64,000 nucleotides of DNA from Coriobacteriia bacterium (GTDB taxonomy: Bacteria > Actinomycetota > Coriobacteriia > Coriobacteriales > RUG033), in NCBI GenBank assembly GCA_015655215.1, contig JAATFL010000012.1, positions 62,001 through 126,000 on the forward strand, read 5' to 3'. Both the position numbers and the translations under genes were made by a program. The notes below the pieces were generated by a model, which worked only from the letters and a program-made list of their open reading frames with translations, searched no databases and was not told the origin of the DNA. Within the stretch, counting starts at the first letter, position 1. Each line of letters starts with the position of its first letter. Positions 9,272-18,328 of this stretch are shown here, in pieces.

Positions 9272-10248
9272 ACGGAAAGGGCCGAGAGGCAACGCCAGTG
9301 GTCGCAATCCTCCTTGCAACCTATAACGGGGAGCACTATCTCGCCGAGCAGATCGATTCCATCGTGGGCCAGTCCTATCGAGACTGGGTGCTCTATGTCT
9401 CGGATGATGGTTCGGCCGATGGGACGTTGGACATCATCGACGCCTATCGGGACAAATTGGGCGATAGGCTCAAGATCATCTCCCATGAGCCCTATGGGTC
9501 GCACACGGTCAACTTCCTACGCGGGTTCGCTGCGATCGATGCCGATTACCTTATGGCCTGCGACCAGGATGACGTCTGGTTTCAAGAGAAGGTCGCGGTT
9601 TCCGTGCGAGCCATGCGCAGCGAGGAAGCGCGTTTCGGAACCGACAAGCCGTTGCTCGGGTTCACGGACATGATCGTCACCGACGAGAGGCTCAAGGAGC
9701 TCTCGGATTCGCTCTACTCGTTCGAGGGTACCTCTCCCGTACGTCGACAGCTCGGTCAGCTGCTGCTTCAGAGCGTGGTCTCCGGCAATACGATGATCAT
9801 CAATCGTGCCCTTAACGGGTTGCTGAGAATGTGCGACGAGTACGGAGACATCATCGGCCACGATGAGTGGGCCTCCCTCGTGACCACCGGTGTGGGCGGG
9901 GAGATCTTCTACATAGATCGACCCACCTTGTGCTATCGACAGCACGCCTTGAACGTCGCTGGGGCCTCGAACTGGGGGTCTGCGCGAACCGTGGGGGAGA
10001 AGGCGCGGTTGCGTCCTCAGGATCTGCTTATGCAACGCATACGACAGTCCCGGAGGCTCCTCGCTGCATATGGACGGTGCCTTGATTCCAAATCGCTTGA
10101 GGTCACGACGGCGTTCTCCCGGTTCCCGTCCCTGCCCTATCCTGCCCGAGTGCGTTCCTGCTTCGAGTATCATCTCTGGAAACATGGGATCGTGCGCAAG
10201 ATAGGGCAACTCGTATACCTGGCGAAGCTGTCCCATGAGTTGACCTGA
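9268..10248 (+). CDS. GT2-family glycosyltransferase (RgpB-like rhamnosyltransferase candidate)
   Basis: A 326-residue GT-A type transferase. The N-terminus VAILLATYNGEHYLAEQIDSI and the metal- and nucleotide-binding motifs DDGSADGT and CDQDDVWF are diagnostic of GT2, and this arrangement is shared with streptococcal RgpB-type alpha-rhamnosyltransferases. It overlaps the preceding glycosyltransferase by four bases and faces a convergent RgpF gene. In this locus dTDP-L-rhamnose is the natural donor, which is inference from context. Confidence 0.85.
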   Translation: MNGKGREATPVVAILLATYNGEHYLAEQIDSIVGQSYRDWVLYVSDDGSADGTLDIIDAYRDKLGDRLKIISHEPYGSHTVNFLRGFAAIDADYLMACDQDDVWFQEKVAVSVRAMRSEEARFGTDKPLLGFTDMIVTDERLKELSDSLYSFEGTSPVRRQLGQLLLQSVVSGNTMIINRALNGLLRMCDEYGDIIGHDEWASLVTTGVGGEIFYIDRPTLCYRQHALNVAGASNWGSARTVGEKARLRPQDLLMQRIRQSRRLLAAYGRCLDSKSLEVTTAFSRFPSLPYPARVRSCFEYHLWKHGIVRKIGQLVYLAKLSHELT

Positions 10249-10253
10249 GCGCC

Positions 10254-10280
10254 ATGTCATCATCGACAGGATGGTGACAT
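10254..10280. terminator. Hairpin between convergent glycosyltransferase and RgpF genes
   Basis: Eleven-base arms (10254-10264 and 10270-10280) pair around a 5-base loop with one G-T type mismatch. The hairpin fills most of the 34-base gap between the two convergent stop codons. No T-run follows it. Confidence 0.5.
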
Positions 10281-10282
10281 CC

Positions 10283-11944
10283 TCAACGTGTCATGAGAGC
10301 CAACGCTTTCCTCACCTGGGCATCGCCCTGGTTGACGAGCGCCTTCTTCTTGAGGAGGGGCACACCGAGAACGGCGGCTTCGTAGGGGAAGGAGTAGACG
10401 AGGTCGACGTTGACCTCCCTCTCGAACCACTCGGCAGCGGGGCAGTAGGCGAGCCAGCAGAGCCCTGCCCGCTCGAGTGCCGGGGTGAGGGCGCATTCGC
10501 CAGCCCTGATGGCCTCGGCGCGGTCCTTGGGAACGGGGAGCTGCTCCCAATAGGCCCAGAAGGCAGGGGAGGACCAGGCGGGGCGCTCGAATACCAAGAA
10601 GTATGACTGAAGATGCCGGGGCACGTCCTGATGGTTTGGAAAGGCGGTGATGCCCCAGAAATCGGCTGTTCCATCCATGTCGCCAAAGATGTTCGAGAAC
10701 GGCTGGAGGGGTGCCATGCTGCTGTTGTTCGCGATGATCACCTGCTCATAGGCTTGCGACTCGATGGTCGAACGCTGGGAGAGGAGCGCTTCTTTCCAGG
10801 CACCGAAATCATAGCCGATGTTCTCCCGTTCGACGATCTCGTCAGCCAAGGCGGCGAGGGTGCTCCGGACCGCGGGCGCAAGCATTCCGTTGCTGATGAG
10901 GACGAGGTGAGTCACCTCGGGGCGTAGTGCGGCAAGCGTCGAGTGGTCCTCGTCTGAAAGTGACCCATCGGGTGACACGGTGACGAAGAAGGCGATGCGG
11001 GTGGTGGTTTTGTCAGGTTGTGTGTATACCACTTCGCAAGGGGAGAGGTTCAGGGACTTGATGAACGAGAAGCCGTTGGCGCGGGCGAGATAGACCCAAC
11101 TGCGTTCGATCACGTGCGCAAAGGTCGATTCGACCTGGTCAGCCTCGGGAGCGAAGGCGTCGAAGTCGATGGCATCGTCTTGGAATAGCTGACGCACGGC
11201 AGGTACCCGAGCCCAAAACATCGTTCCCGCTGGATAGACGATGGGGCCTCTCATGTCCGCATGGGGAAATCCGAGATGGGCGAGGAGTCCTTTGATCGCC
11301 GTGGAGTAGCGTGTCCACCCCCCCAGGAAGTACTCCGTGATCAAGGGGTATCGTTCGGGGAAGATGAGACCCACATAGGGGTTCCTCTCGAACGTCTCCA
11401 ATATCTGGGCGACGTTTGTCTGGCTGCCGAGGAGGTTGTGGTACAGATAGGTGCGCCATCCATCTCCCCACTCGACGGTGCCGCTTGATTTGGTGTGAAC
11501 ATGGCACAGGTAGTCATAGGCATCGAGATTGCCTTGCATCTGGTGGAGGAAGGGTGCCACATCGCGTCCACGGTTCTCGGTTACATCGATATGACAGCGC
11601 CGTGCCCTGCAGTGTTGCTCAAAGGCCTGCCGGATGGTGTCGGCCTTTTCTTGGGTGTCGGTGGTGATCCAGCAGTCGAAGCGATAGGGAATCATGTTGA
11701 GCTGTACGATCAACTCGTCGCACATGGGTGGGTAGAAGATGTGGGCCTGCACGGCGATGCGCGGTGTCTCGTCAGCTCGGTCGAATGCGATCGAGGGGTC
11801 GCAACCTCGAAAGGGGGAGGCCCCCGGGCCGGTGTCGAATCGCCGCATCGTCTTCCTGAGACGTATATGGTCGATGACGGAGGCCGCGGTGCTGTGTATC
11901 CCGGTTTCGTGAAGGTGCATGCAGAGGTTTCTGATGATGTTCAT
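10283..11944 (-). CDS. RgpF-family rhamnan synthesis protein (paralogue)
   Basis: A 553-residue paralogue of the gene at 6110-7816. The same landmarks appear in the same order: RIAVQAHIFYP, FDCWITTDTQEKAD, NRGRDVAPFL, VHTKSSGTVEWGDGW, GLIFPERYPL, then ENIGYDFGAW, IIANNSSMAPLQPF and DFWGITAFPNH. Roughly half of the positions in the N-terminal halves are identical by eye. It is on the minus strand and its start diverges from the large membrane protein gene at 12190. Two full-length RgpF proteins in one locus suggest two separate steps or two acceptors in the glycan pathway; this is inference. Confidence 0.88.
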   Translation of the reverse strand: MNIIRNLCMHLHETGIHSTAASVIDHIRLRKTMRRFDTGPGASPFRGCDPSIAFDRADETPRIAVQAHIFYPPMCDELIVQLNMIPYRFDCWITTDTQEKADTIRQAFEQHCRARRCHIDVTENRGRDVAPFLHQMQGNLDAYDYLCHVHTKSSGTVEWGDGWRTYLYHNLLGSQTNVAQILETFERNPYVGLIFPERYPLITEYFLGGWTRYSTAIKGLLAHLGFPHADMRGPIVYPAGTMFWARVPAVRQLFQDDAIDFDAFAPEADQVESTFAHVIERSWVYLARANGFSFIKSLNLSPCEVVYTQPDKTTTRIAFFVTVSPDGSLSDEDHSTLAALRPEVTHLVLISNGMLAPAVRSTLAALADEIVERENIGYDFGAWKEALLSQRSTIESQAYEQVIIANNSSMAPLQPFSNIFGDMDGTADFWGITAFPNHQDVPRHLQSYFLVFERPAWSSPAFWAYWEQLPVPKDRAEAIRAGECALTPALERAGLCWLAYCPAAEWFEREVNVDLVYSFPYEAAVLGVPLLKKKALVNQGDAQVRKALALMTR

Positions 11945-12189
11945 CGAATAGGTCCCTTGCTTACGTTTTGCAGATGGATGGCCGGTGATCTCATATGATA
12001 CTCGACTAGGTCCTATGGCGAACCGTAGTGCTGGATGCTACTCCCGTGGGGTGGCACATACCCCTCTTGTCTCTGCTCCTCGGCCGGGTGTTTCAGCAGA
12101 ACCGCAGGGGCCAGTGGGGTTTTGTCATATACTATGTGTCCTGAGCAGTGACGATGAGATTACCGAAGCACGGCGAAAGGTATTGCAGT

Positions 12190-14310
12190 ATGAAGCTTGC
12201 TCATCGGCACGATATGTTTATAACGGTATCGCTCATCATCTTGGCCGCTGTTGTTCTTTCGGTGATGAATGCAGTTTACTTCTTCTACTTCTATCAGGAT
12301 GATGGGGTTCGCAGGTTCACGGTTGCCGTAGGTTTCTGCGTGTTCCTGATTCTGATCGCGCTCTTGTATCGTTTTGGCCGCACGATAGGTTCCTGGGCAT
12401 TCCGATATCGCTTCGCCTTGGGTGGCGGACTCTTCGTTCTTTGCGTCGTGTTTGGGGTGAGCGGTTCCTCGATTGGGCTGACTTCTCAGTTTACCGGTGC
12501 GCAGGACAACGGTATTCTCTTCGGTATCAGCCGGCCAATCCGCAGTGATGAGTGGGTAGTTCTGACACCGTTCACCCTATCGCAATATCAGACGGGGTTC
12601 TCATATACGAGTGACCTCTTGCGTGCTGCGGTAACGGACATAACAACCGTCTATGCTCTTCCCGTCATGGATATATCCATGGTATTCCATCCCTTCATGC
12701 TCGGGTATCTCTTTCTGGTTCCCGCGCAGGGACTTGCCTTCTTCTGGTGCGGGCGCATCATCGCACTGTTCCTTGTCTCCTTTGAGATGATGCGTATCAT
12801 CACTGGTGACAAGCGTGGGCTTTCCGCGGTGGGGGCACTTCTTATAACCCTCTCTCCGCTCGTGCAGTGGTGGTTCGCGGTCAATGGGTTGGTTGAGATG
12901 CTCGTGGGGGGGCAGTTGGCAATCGTCCTTTTCCATCATTACGTTGACGAGCCCCGGCTCTGGATGAGATCCCTTCTCGTGGTGTGCATGATGCTTTGCC
13001 TCGGCATGTTTTTATTCGCCCTGTATCCTGCATGGGAGGTTCCGCTTGCCTATCTGTTCCTACTTCTGCTTGCCTGGCAGATATGGGAGAATCGAGGCAA
13101 GTTGAAAGCGCTTCCTAGAAAAGATATAGGAATCTGGCTTCTCGGTGTCGTCATCCTTTCCGTGCTTGTGATTCGTATGGTCTATCTTTCCTGGGATGCC
13201 ATCCAGATAACCCAGAGTACGGTCTATCCGGGGCAGCGAAGCAGCACGGGGGGTGGTTGCGCTTCGCTTCTACTTGACTATGCCGCCAGCGTCGCGCTGC
13301 CTATCTTCAATAGTTTCCCCTATCTGAACTCCAGCGAGAGTGCGATGGTCATCGATCTGTTCCCCCTGCCCTACATCCTTGCCGCAATCGTGCTTCTTCG
13401 CGAAAAGACTAGAGATTTCCTGTCGATATCACTGTTTATCCTGGGTGTGGTGCTTCTTCTCTTTGGCACTGTAGGGTTTCCCGAGTTCCTCGCCAAGGCT
13501 ACGCTGCTCTCGCACTCGACTGCCTCGCGCGCCATGGCCATTGCCGGGTTCGTCGGCCTCATCCTACTGGTACGCTCACTGGTTCTGATGAAGCGGCCGG
13601 TCGGACGTACGCTGGCTGTGGTTATCGCCGTGTCGGTCTGCCTGTTAGCCCTGTACTTGTATTCCATCTATTCTCCGGGATACCTTGGCAGTAGGGCGGT
13701 ATGTGCGATCGTCCTTGGCACCATCGCGATCCCTACCTATCTCGCCTTGAGATACCCCGTGCGGAAGGCGGCGGTGCTCTTCTGTGTTTCAATGACCATC
13801 ATCGCGGTCTATGCGGGGGCGTTTGTGAACCCGATTCGGTCCGGATTGTCGGTCGTGTATGATTCGCCTCTGTATGCAGGGGTGAGCGAGGTGGTATCAG
13901 AAGATCCCACGGCCTCTTGGGCGGTCATCGGTGACACAATGGCGGAGAACAACCTCTTGGCTATAGCCGGAGCTCCCACCGTCAATACGGTGAATACCTA
14001 TCCCAACCTCGCCATTTGGAACAAGCTCGACCCGACGGGGACGTATGCGGATATCTATAATCGTTATGCACACATCAAGATCGATGTTGTCTCAGATGAC
14101 TATGGCGATCCGATATTCGAATTAGTGCAGACGGATTCATTCAAGGTACACGTCACCCTGACCCAACTGCACGATAGCCTCGGGGTGACCTACCTTTACA
14201 CGCAAGAGGACCTGACCCAATACGACACCTCGGATGTTTGGGTCGAAGAGGTGGACACCGGGAAAACGCTCCCCGACGGCTGGCGTATCTATCGCATTGA
14301 GTCGCGGTAA
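12190..14310 (+). CDS. Large multi-pass membrane protein of a polysaccharide locus (GT-C-like)
   Basis: About 706 residues with a dozen or more hydrophobic segments from residue 8 to about 550, then a roughly 130-residue soluble C-terminal part. The first large outer loop carries the acidic motif RPIRSDEWVVLTPF, reminiscent of GT-C membrane glycosyltransferases and YfhO-like proteins, which have catalytic acids in that loop. Such proteins use polyprenyl-phosphate sugars to decorate glycans outside the membrane, so a late decoration role is plausible here. The start at 12190 is chosen because GAAAGG lies 9 bases upstream and a membrane segment follows; in-frame starts at 12148 (GTG) and 12154 (ATG) have weaker sites. 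I do not assign a specific family. Confidence 0.6.
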   Translation: MKLAHRHDMFITVSLIILAAVVLSVMNAVYFFYFYQDDGVRRFTVAVGFCVFLILIALLYRFGRTIGSWAFRYRFALGGGLFVLCVVFGVSGSSIGLTSQFTGAQDNGILFGISRPIRSDEWVVLTPFTLSQYQTGFSYTSDLLRAAVTDITTVYALPVMDISMVFHPFMLGYLFLVPAQGLAFFWCGRIIALFLVSFEMMRIITGDKRGLSAVGALLITLSPLVQWWFAVNGLVEMLVGGQLAIVLFHHYVDEPRLWMRSLLVVCMMLCLGMFLFALYPAWEVPLAYLFLLLLAWQIWENRGKLKALPRKDIGIWLLGVVILSVLVIRMVYLSWDAIQITQSTVYPGQRSSTGGGCASLLLDYAASVALPIFNSFPYLNSSESAMVIDLFPLPYILAAIVLLREKTRDFLSISLFILGVVLLLFGTVGFPEFLAKATLLSHSTASRAMAIAGFVGLILLVRSLVLMKRPVGRTLAVVIAVSVCLLALYLYSIYSPGYLGSRAVCAIVLGTIAIPTYLALRYPVRKAAVLFCVSMTIIAVYAGAFVNPIRSGLSVVYDSPLYAGVSEVVSEDPTASWAVIGDTMAENNLLAIAGAPTVNTVNTYPNLAIWNKLDPTGTYADIYNRYAHIKIDVVSDDYGDPIFELVQTDSFKVHVTLTQLHDSLGVTYLYTQEDLTQYDTSDVWVEEVDTGKTLPDGWRIYRIESR

Positions 14311-14399
14311 CTAGTATGCTTTGATACGTCCGTCTCTCGAAGCCGTCATGGCTCCCATCGCATCATCTGTGCCAGATCCCTCTGGAGGTATGTCTCGCC

Positions 14400-15635
14400 A
14401 TGGTCCCAGTCTCCACCCAGTCTCCCATTCCCTTCTCGCCTCCCGATATCACCGAAGCCGAGATCTCCTCGGTCGTCGAGACGATGCGTTCCGGTTGGAT
14501 CACCACCGGCCCCAAGACCAAGGAGTTCGAGCGTCGCCTCGCCGCCTACTGCGGTACCCCTCGGGCAGTGTGCCTCAACTCGGCCACGGCGAGTCTGGAG
14601 AGCGCCTTGCGTCTGTTGGGCGTGGGGCCTGGCGACGAGGTCATCACCTCTGCCTACACCTATACCGCCTCCTGCTCGGTCATCGTGCATGTGGGTGCGA
14701 CCCCGGTGTTGGTGGACGTCGCCGCGGGCTCCTACCAGATGGACATCGAGGCCCTCGCCGCCGCCATCACACCACGCACCAAGGTCATCATCCCGGTCGA
14801 CGTGGCGGGGGTGATGTGCGATTACGACCGCATCCTCAAGATAGCGACGGATAAGGCCGCGATGTTCTCTCCTGCCAACCATCTTCAAGGTTCCTATGGT
14901 CGAATCATCATCCTGGCCGATGCCGCCCACTCGTTCGGGGCGATGCATAACGGTCGACGTTCGGGTGACGTCGCAGACCTCACGGCCTTCTCGTTCCACG
15001 CGGTGAAGAACCTCACCACCGCCGAGGGGGGCGCGCTCACTTGGCGTTCGCATGGCGGCGTGGATGACGAGGTCCTCTATCATCGCCTGCAGTTGCTGTC
15101 CCTCCACGGGCAGTCGAAGGATGCCCTCGCGAAGAACCAGCTTGGAGCATGGGAGTATGACATCGTCGATACCGCCTACAAGTGCAACATGACCGACATA
15201 ATGGCTGCCATCGGACTCGTCCAGCTTGATCGGTATCCTTCGATGGAGGCACGTCGTCACGAGGTCCTCGACGCCTATCAGGCAGGCATCGTCTCCGAGG
15301 ACGTTGAGCTTATCGACCATTTCCCACTTGCGGGAGCTTCGAGCATGCACCTTGCACTCATCCGCCTCCTGGGGCGCGACGAGCACTTCCGCAACAGCCT
15401 CATCGTCAAGATGGCGCAGCGAGGTGTGGCCACCAACGTCCATTACAAACCGCTGCCGATGCACAGCGCCTACAGGAAGCTCGGTTTCGACATCGCCGAT
15501 TTTCCCCAGGCTTTCAACCAATATCGCTGCGAGGTGACGCTTCCGCTGTACTCCACGCTCGACGAGACCCAGGTCGGGCGCATCATCACCGCCTTCCACG
15601 AATCCTATGACGAGTGCGTGGCCGATGGCGACTAG
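14400..15635 (+). CDS. DegT/DnrJ/EryC1-family sugar aminotransferase (PglE-like)
   Basis: A 411-residue PLP-dependent transaminase that converts a nucleotide-linked 4-keto sugar to a 4-amino sugar. It shows the N-terminal FSPPDITEAEI and SGWITTGPKTKEFE stretch of the PglE/DegT group, NSATASLESAL, SAYTYTASCSV and the PLP lysine in FSFHAVKNLTTAEGG. It overlaps the sugar-transferase gene and is followed by the 4,6-dehydratase at 16373, which would supply its keto-sugar substrate. Together they match the bacillosamine-type pathway. No PglD-like N-acetyltransferase is visible in the window, so the product may be the unacetylated 4-amino-4,6-dideoxy sugar or the enzyme may lie elsewhere. Confidence 0.88.
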   Translation: MVPVSTQSPIPFSPPDITEAEISSVVETMRSGWITTGPKTKEFERRLAAYCGTPRAVCLNSATASLESALRLLGVGPGDEVITSAYTYTASCSVIVHVGATPVLVDVAAGSYQMDIEALAAAITPRTKVIIPVDVAGVMCDYDRILKIATDKAAMFSPANHLQGSYGRIIILADAAHSFGAMHNGRRSGDVADLTAFSFHAVKNLTTAEGGALTWRSHGGVDDEVLYHRLQLLSLHGQSKDALAKNQLGAWEYDIVDTAYKCNMTDIMAAIGLVQLDRYPSMEARRHEVLDAYQAGIVSEDVELIDHFPLAGASSMHLALIRLLGRDEHFRNSLIVKMAQRGVATNVHYKPLPMHSAYRKLGFDIADFPQAFNQYRCEVTLPLYSTLDETQVGRIITAFHESYDECVADGD

Positions 15636-16251
15636 TGCAGCGAGACGGGCACCGGCGCGAGGATTCTACGCCCGCGTCGTCAAGCGTGCCATCGATACCG
15701 TGCTTTCCCTCATCGGCATGGTCTTCTTCCTGGTCATCTTCGTCTTCGTCGCCATTGCCATCAAACACGAGGACGGCGGGCCCGTCTTCTACAACGCGGA
15801 GCGCATCGGGCGGGACTTCAAGCCGTTCAAGATGTACAAGTTCCGCTCGATGAGGCCAGGCGCCGCTCTCAGGATCGCAGAGGATGGCCTTGCATGGGTG
15901 GGAGATGATGACCCGCGTGTCACCAAGGTGGGCGACTTTCTCCGGCGTACCAGCATCGACGAGGTGCCGCAGATCATCAACATCCTCAGGGGCGACATGA
16001 GCTTCATCGGTCCACGTCCCGACCTTCGAGAGGAAACCGCGCTGTACGAGGGGGCGCAGCGCCGTCGCCTTGACGTATCCCCGGGGATCGGCGGCTACGC
16101 CCAGGTCAATGGGCGCAATGCGCTCACACGCGAGGATCGTCTTGCGCTTGACCTGCAGTACGTCGACTCCATTTCATTCGTCCTGGATTGCCGTATCTTT
16201 TGGAGATCGATCGTCACGGCGCTGCGCGGTGATGGCATCTATAACAGATAG
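15625..16251 (+). CDS. Polyprenyl-phosphate sugar-1-phosphate transferase (PglC/WcaJ-core type)
   Basis: A roughly 208-residue initiating transferase that places a sugar-1-phosphate on undecaprenyl phosphate at the inner face of the membrane. It has one hydrophobic segment (residues about 21-44) and the family motifs FKMYKFRSM, DEVPQIINILRGDMSFIGPRP and PGIGGYAQVNGRN. It is the small single-membrane-segment form, as in PglC, not the five-segment WbaP form. I place the start at the ATG at 15625, which overlaps the aminotransferase stop by 11 bases; an in-frame ATG at 15607 is possible. Its neighbours suggest the donor is the amino-dideoxy sugar nucleotide made by the flanking enzymes. Confidence 0.9.
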   Translation: MATSAARRAPARGFYARVVKRAIDTVLSLIGMVFFLVIFVFVAIAIKHEDGGPVFYNAERIGRDFKPFKMYKFRSMRPGAALRIAEDGLAWVGDDDPRVTKVGDFLRRTSIDEVPQIINILRGDMSFIGPRPDLREETALYEGAQRRRLDVSPGIGGYAQVNGRNALTREDRLALDLQYVDSISFVLDCRIFWRSIVTALRGDGIYNR

Positions 16252-16319
16252 GCATCCTTCCACCCCGAGGAGCGAGCGGTCGAATCCCGGATGTCGGCAT
16301 CTTGCATGGAATATAGTCG

Positions 16320-16325
16320 TATAAT
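16320..16325 (+). promoter_or_regulatory. Consensus -10 hexamer upstream of the dehydratase gene
   Basis: A perfect TATAAT lies 48 bases before the dehydratase start. A TTGCAT lies only 12 bases upstream of it, too close for a standard -35, so this is a weak or extended-type promoter call. Confidence 0.3.
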
Positions 16326-16372
16326 CAGCGGGTTGACGCATCAGTCGCGAAGCCTGTCACTCAAGGAGCTCA

Positions 16373-18250
16373 ATGAACTTCCGGATCACACCTCGGATGA
16401 TATTCCTGTTGTTCTGGGATATCGCTGCGACCTACCTGGCCTTTTATGGGGCAAGTTTGCTGACCGTGCAGCAGTATCCGCTCTTCGTGAGTACGGAGAG
16501 CCTGTTCTTCGTCGCCATCCTCGCCGTGGTCAACATCGCGGTGTTCCTCGTCTTCCGTCTCTACAGTGGGATTTGGGAGTATGCCTCCGTCGACGAGGGT
16601 GTCCAGCTTCTCGCCGCCACCGCCCTGGCCACGTTCCTGGGGGCCATCGTCGACTGGTTGCTCTTCATCTCCGGAGTCGACATCCGCGTTCCCATACGGG
16701 TGTTCTTCGTTGCCTGGTTGCTCCTGTTCGCCCTCGTCGCGGGTGTACGGATGAGCTTTCGCTTTCGACGTCGATATGGGTTCGCCGCACACGGCGGTCG
16801 TGCCCCCAAGTCCAAGCGACCTCGCACGTTGATCATCGGAGCGGGGGAGACCGGCTCGCTTACCATCCGGCGCATGGTCTCAGGGGATTACATGGGCCAG
16901 GGATTGCCGGTCGCTGCAGTTGACGACGACCCCGCCAAGCAAGGGCTGCGCATCTCCGGCGTGAAGGTGATGGGCACGCGGGAGGATATACTCACGCTGG
17001 TCGATCGCTACGACATCTCGCAGATCGCCGTGGCGATCCCCTCCGCGACGGTTGCCGATCGCCGTGATATCTATGCGATCTGCAAGCAGACGGAGTGCAC
17101 GCTCCTCACCCTTCCGGACAACATCCGCGACTTGCGTATGGATGAGCTCGATGACGTGAAGTTGCGCCACGTCGACCTCGCCGATCTTCTGGGTCGGGAT
17201 GAGATCATCCTCGACACGCGTCTCGTCTCCCGTCACATCGCGGGTAAGACGGTCCTGGTGACAGGCGGCGGCGGGTCGATCGGTTCGGAGCTATGCCGTC
17301 AACTTTGCACGGTCGCTCCCCAGCAACTCGTGATTCTCGATATGTACGAGAACACCACGTATCTGCTCAAGCGCGAGCTCTTGGAACGGTACGATGATAT
17401 CGACATCCGCATCGAGATCGGTTCCGTCACCGACACCGACTGCCTGAAGCGGGTCTTCTCCACCTACCATCCCACCGCGGTGTTTCACGCGGCGGCACAC
17501 AAGCACGTGCCGCTTATGGAGGATTGCGCCATCGAAGCGGTGCGCAACAACATCTTTGGGACGCTCAACGTCGCCCGGTTGGCGGACGCATACGGTGTCG
17601 AGCGCTTCACCTTCATCTCGACGGACAAGGCAGTCAACCCATCGAGCACGATGGGTGCCACCAAGCGCATGGGTGAGATGATCATTCAGTACTACGCCCA
17701 TACGAGCAAGACGGTCTTCTCATGCGTGCGTTTTGGGAACGTCCTGGGTTCAGCTGGCTCGGTGGTGCCCATCTTCAAGGCGCAGATCGCCGAAGGTGGC
17801 CCGGTCACGGTGACCCATCCGGACATGATGCGCTACTTCATGACCATCCCCGAGGCATCCCGTCTGGTGATCACCAGTGCGGCCTTGGCCAAGGGAGGCG
17901 AGGTCTTCATCCTCGACATGGGCGAGCCGGTACATATCGTCGACCTTGCCAAGAACCTCATTCGCCTTGCCGGTATGCGTCCAGGTGAGGATATCGAGAT
18001 CAAGTACATTGGTCTTCGCCCCGGTGAGAAGCTCGTCGAGGAGTTGCTGATGTCCACCGAATCAACCATCCCCACTCCCAACCCGTCGATCACGGTGTCG
18101 GTCTCCGATGAGGTCTCCTACGAGGAGGTAGAGGGGAAGATGCGGCTTTTGAGCGATGCCATCGACCTCGATGATATTGACAACGAATCCATGAAGCAGG
18201 TCCTTGCAGAGGCGGTTACTACCTATCAGCCCCAGGGGATTGACAGATAG
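16373..18250 (+). CDS. Membrane nucleotide-sugar 4,6-dehydratase (PglF/WbpM/CapD family)
   Basis: A 625-residue protein with four N-terminal membrane segments (about residues 7-125), a first Rossmann domain starting near residue 145 (TLIIGAGETGS), and a C-terminal SDR domain with TGGGGSIGSELCRQL near residue 290. The active-site region STDKAVNPSSTMGATKRMGE has the Met-Lys form seen in WbpM and PglF instead of the usual Tyr-Lys. The family removes water from UDP-GlcNAc to give the 4-keto-6-deoxy sugar. Upstream are the aminotransferase and sugar transferase that would use the product. The start follows AAGGAG. The UDP-GlcNAc substrate is inferred from family members. Confidence 0.9.
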   Translation: MNFRITPRMIFLLFWDIAATYLAFYGASLLTVQQYPLFVSTESLFFVAILAVVNIAVFLVFRLYSGIWEYASVDEGVQLLAATALATFLGAIVDWLLFISGVDIRVPIRVFFVAWLLLFALVAGVRMSFRFRRRYGFAAHGGRAPKSKRPRTLIIGAGETGSLTIRRMVSGDYMGQGLPVAAVDDDPAKQGLRISGVKVMGTREDILTLVDRYDISQIAVAIPSATVADRRDIYAICKQTECTLLTLPDNIRDLRMDELDDVKLRHVDLADLLGRDEIILDTRLVSRHIAGKTVLVTGGGGSIGSELCRQLCTVAPQQLVILDMYENTTYLLKRELLERYDDIDIRIEIGSVTDTDCLKRVFSTYHPTAVFHAAAHKHVPLMEDCAIEAVRNNIFGTLNVARLADAYGVERFTFISTDKAVNPSSTMGATKRMGEMIIQYYAHTSKTVFSCVRFGNVLGSAGSVVPIFKAQIAEGGPVTVTHPDMMRYFMTIPEASRLVITSAALAKGGEVFILDMGEPVHIVDLAKNLIRLAGMRPGEDIEIKYIGLRPGEKLVEELLMSTESTIPTPNPSITVSVSDEVSYEEVEGKMRLLSDAIDLDDIDNESMKQVLAEAVTTYQPQGIDR

Positions 18251-18258
18251 TAACCGCC

Positions 18259-18286
18259 TAAAGGGTCTTGACAGATGCTCCCTTTA
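18259..18286. terminator. Weak hairpin between convergent dehydratase and glutaredoxin genes
   Basis: Seven-base arms TAAAGGG and CCCTTTA pair around a 14-base loop just after the dehydratase stop, followed by AGGTTTT. This could end transcription of the polysaccharide genes. Confidence 0.4.
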
Positions 18287-18328
18287 AGGTTTTCAGGGGC
18301 ACTTGGGAAGATATGCATTGATGAGATA

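Noticed and set aside
14346-15599. A long minus-strand frame of 417 codons opposite the aminotransferase gene.
   Set aside because: It is the antisense shadow of a strongly conserved gene in GC-rich DNA, with no recognisable motif. The same applies to long antisense frames at 24715-25557, 39018-40439, 44112-46349 and 50878-52926.
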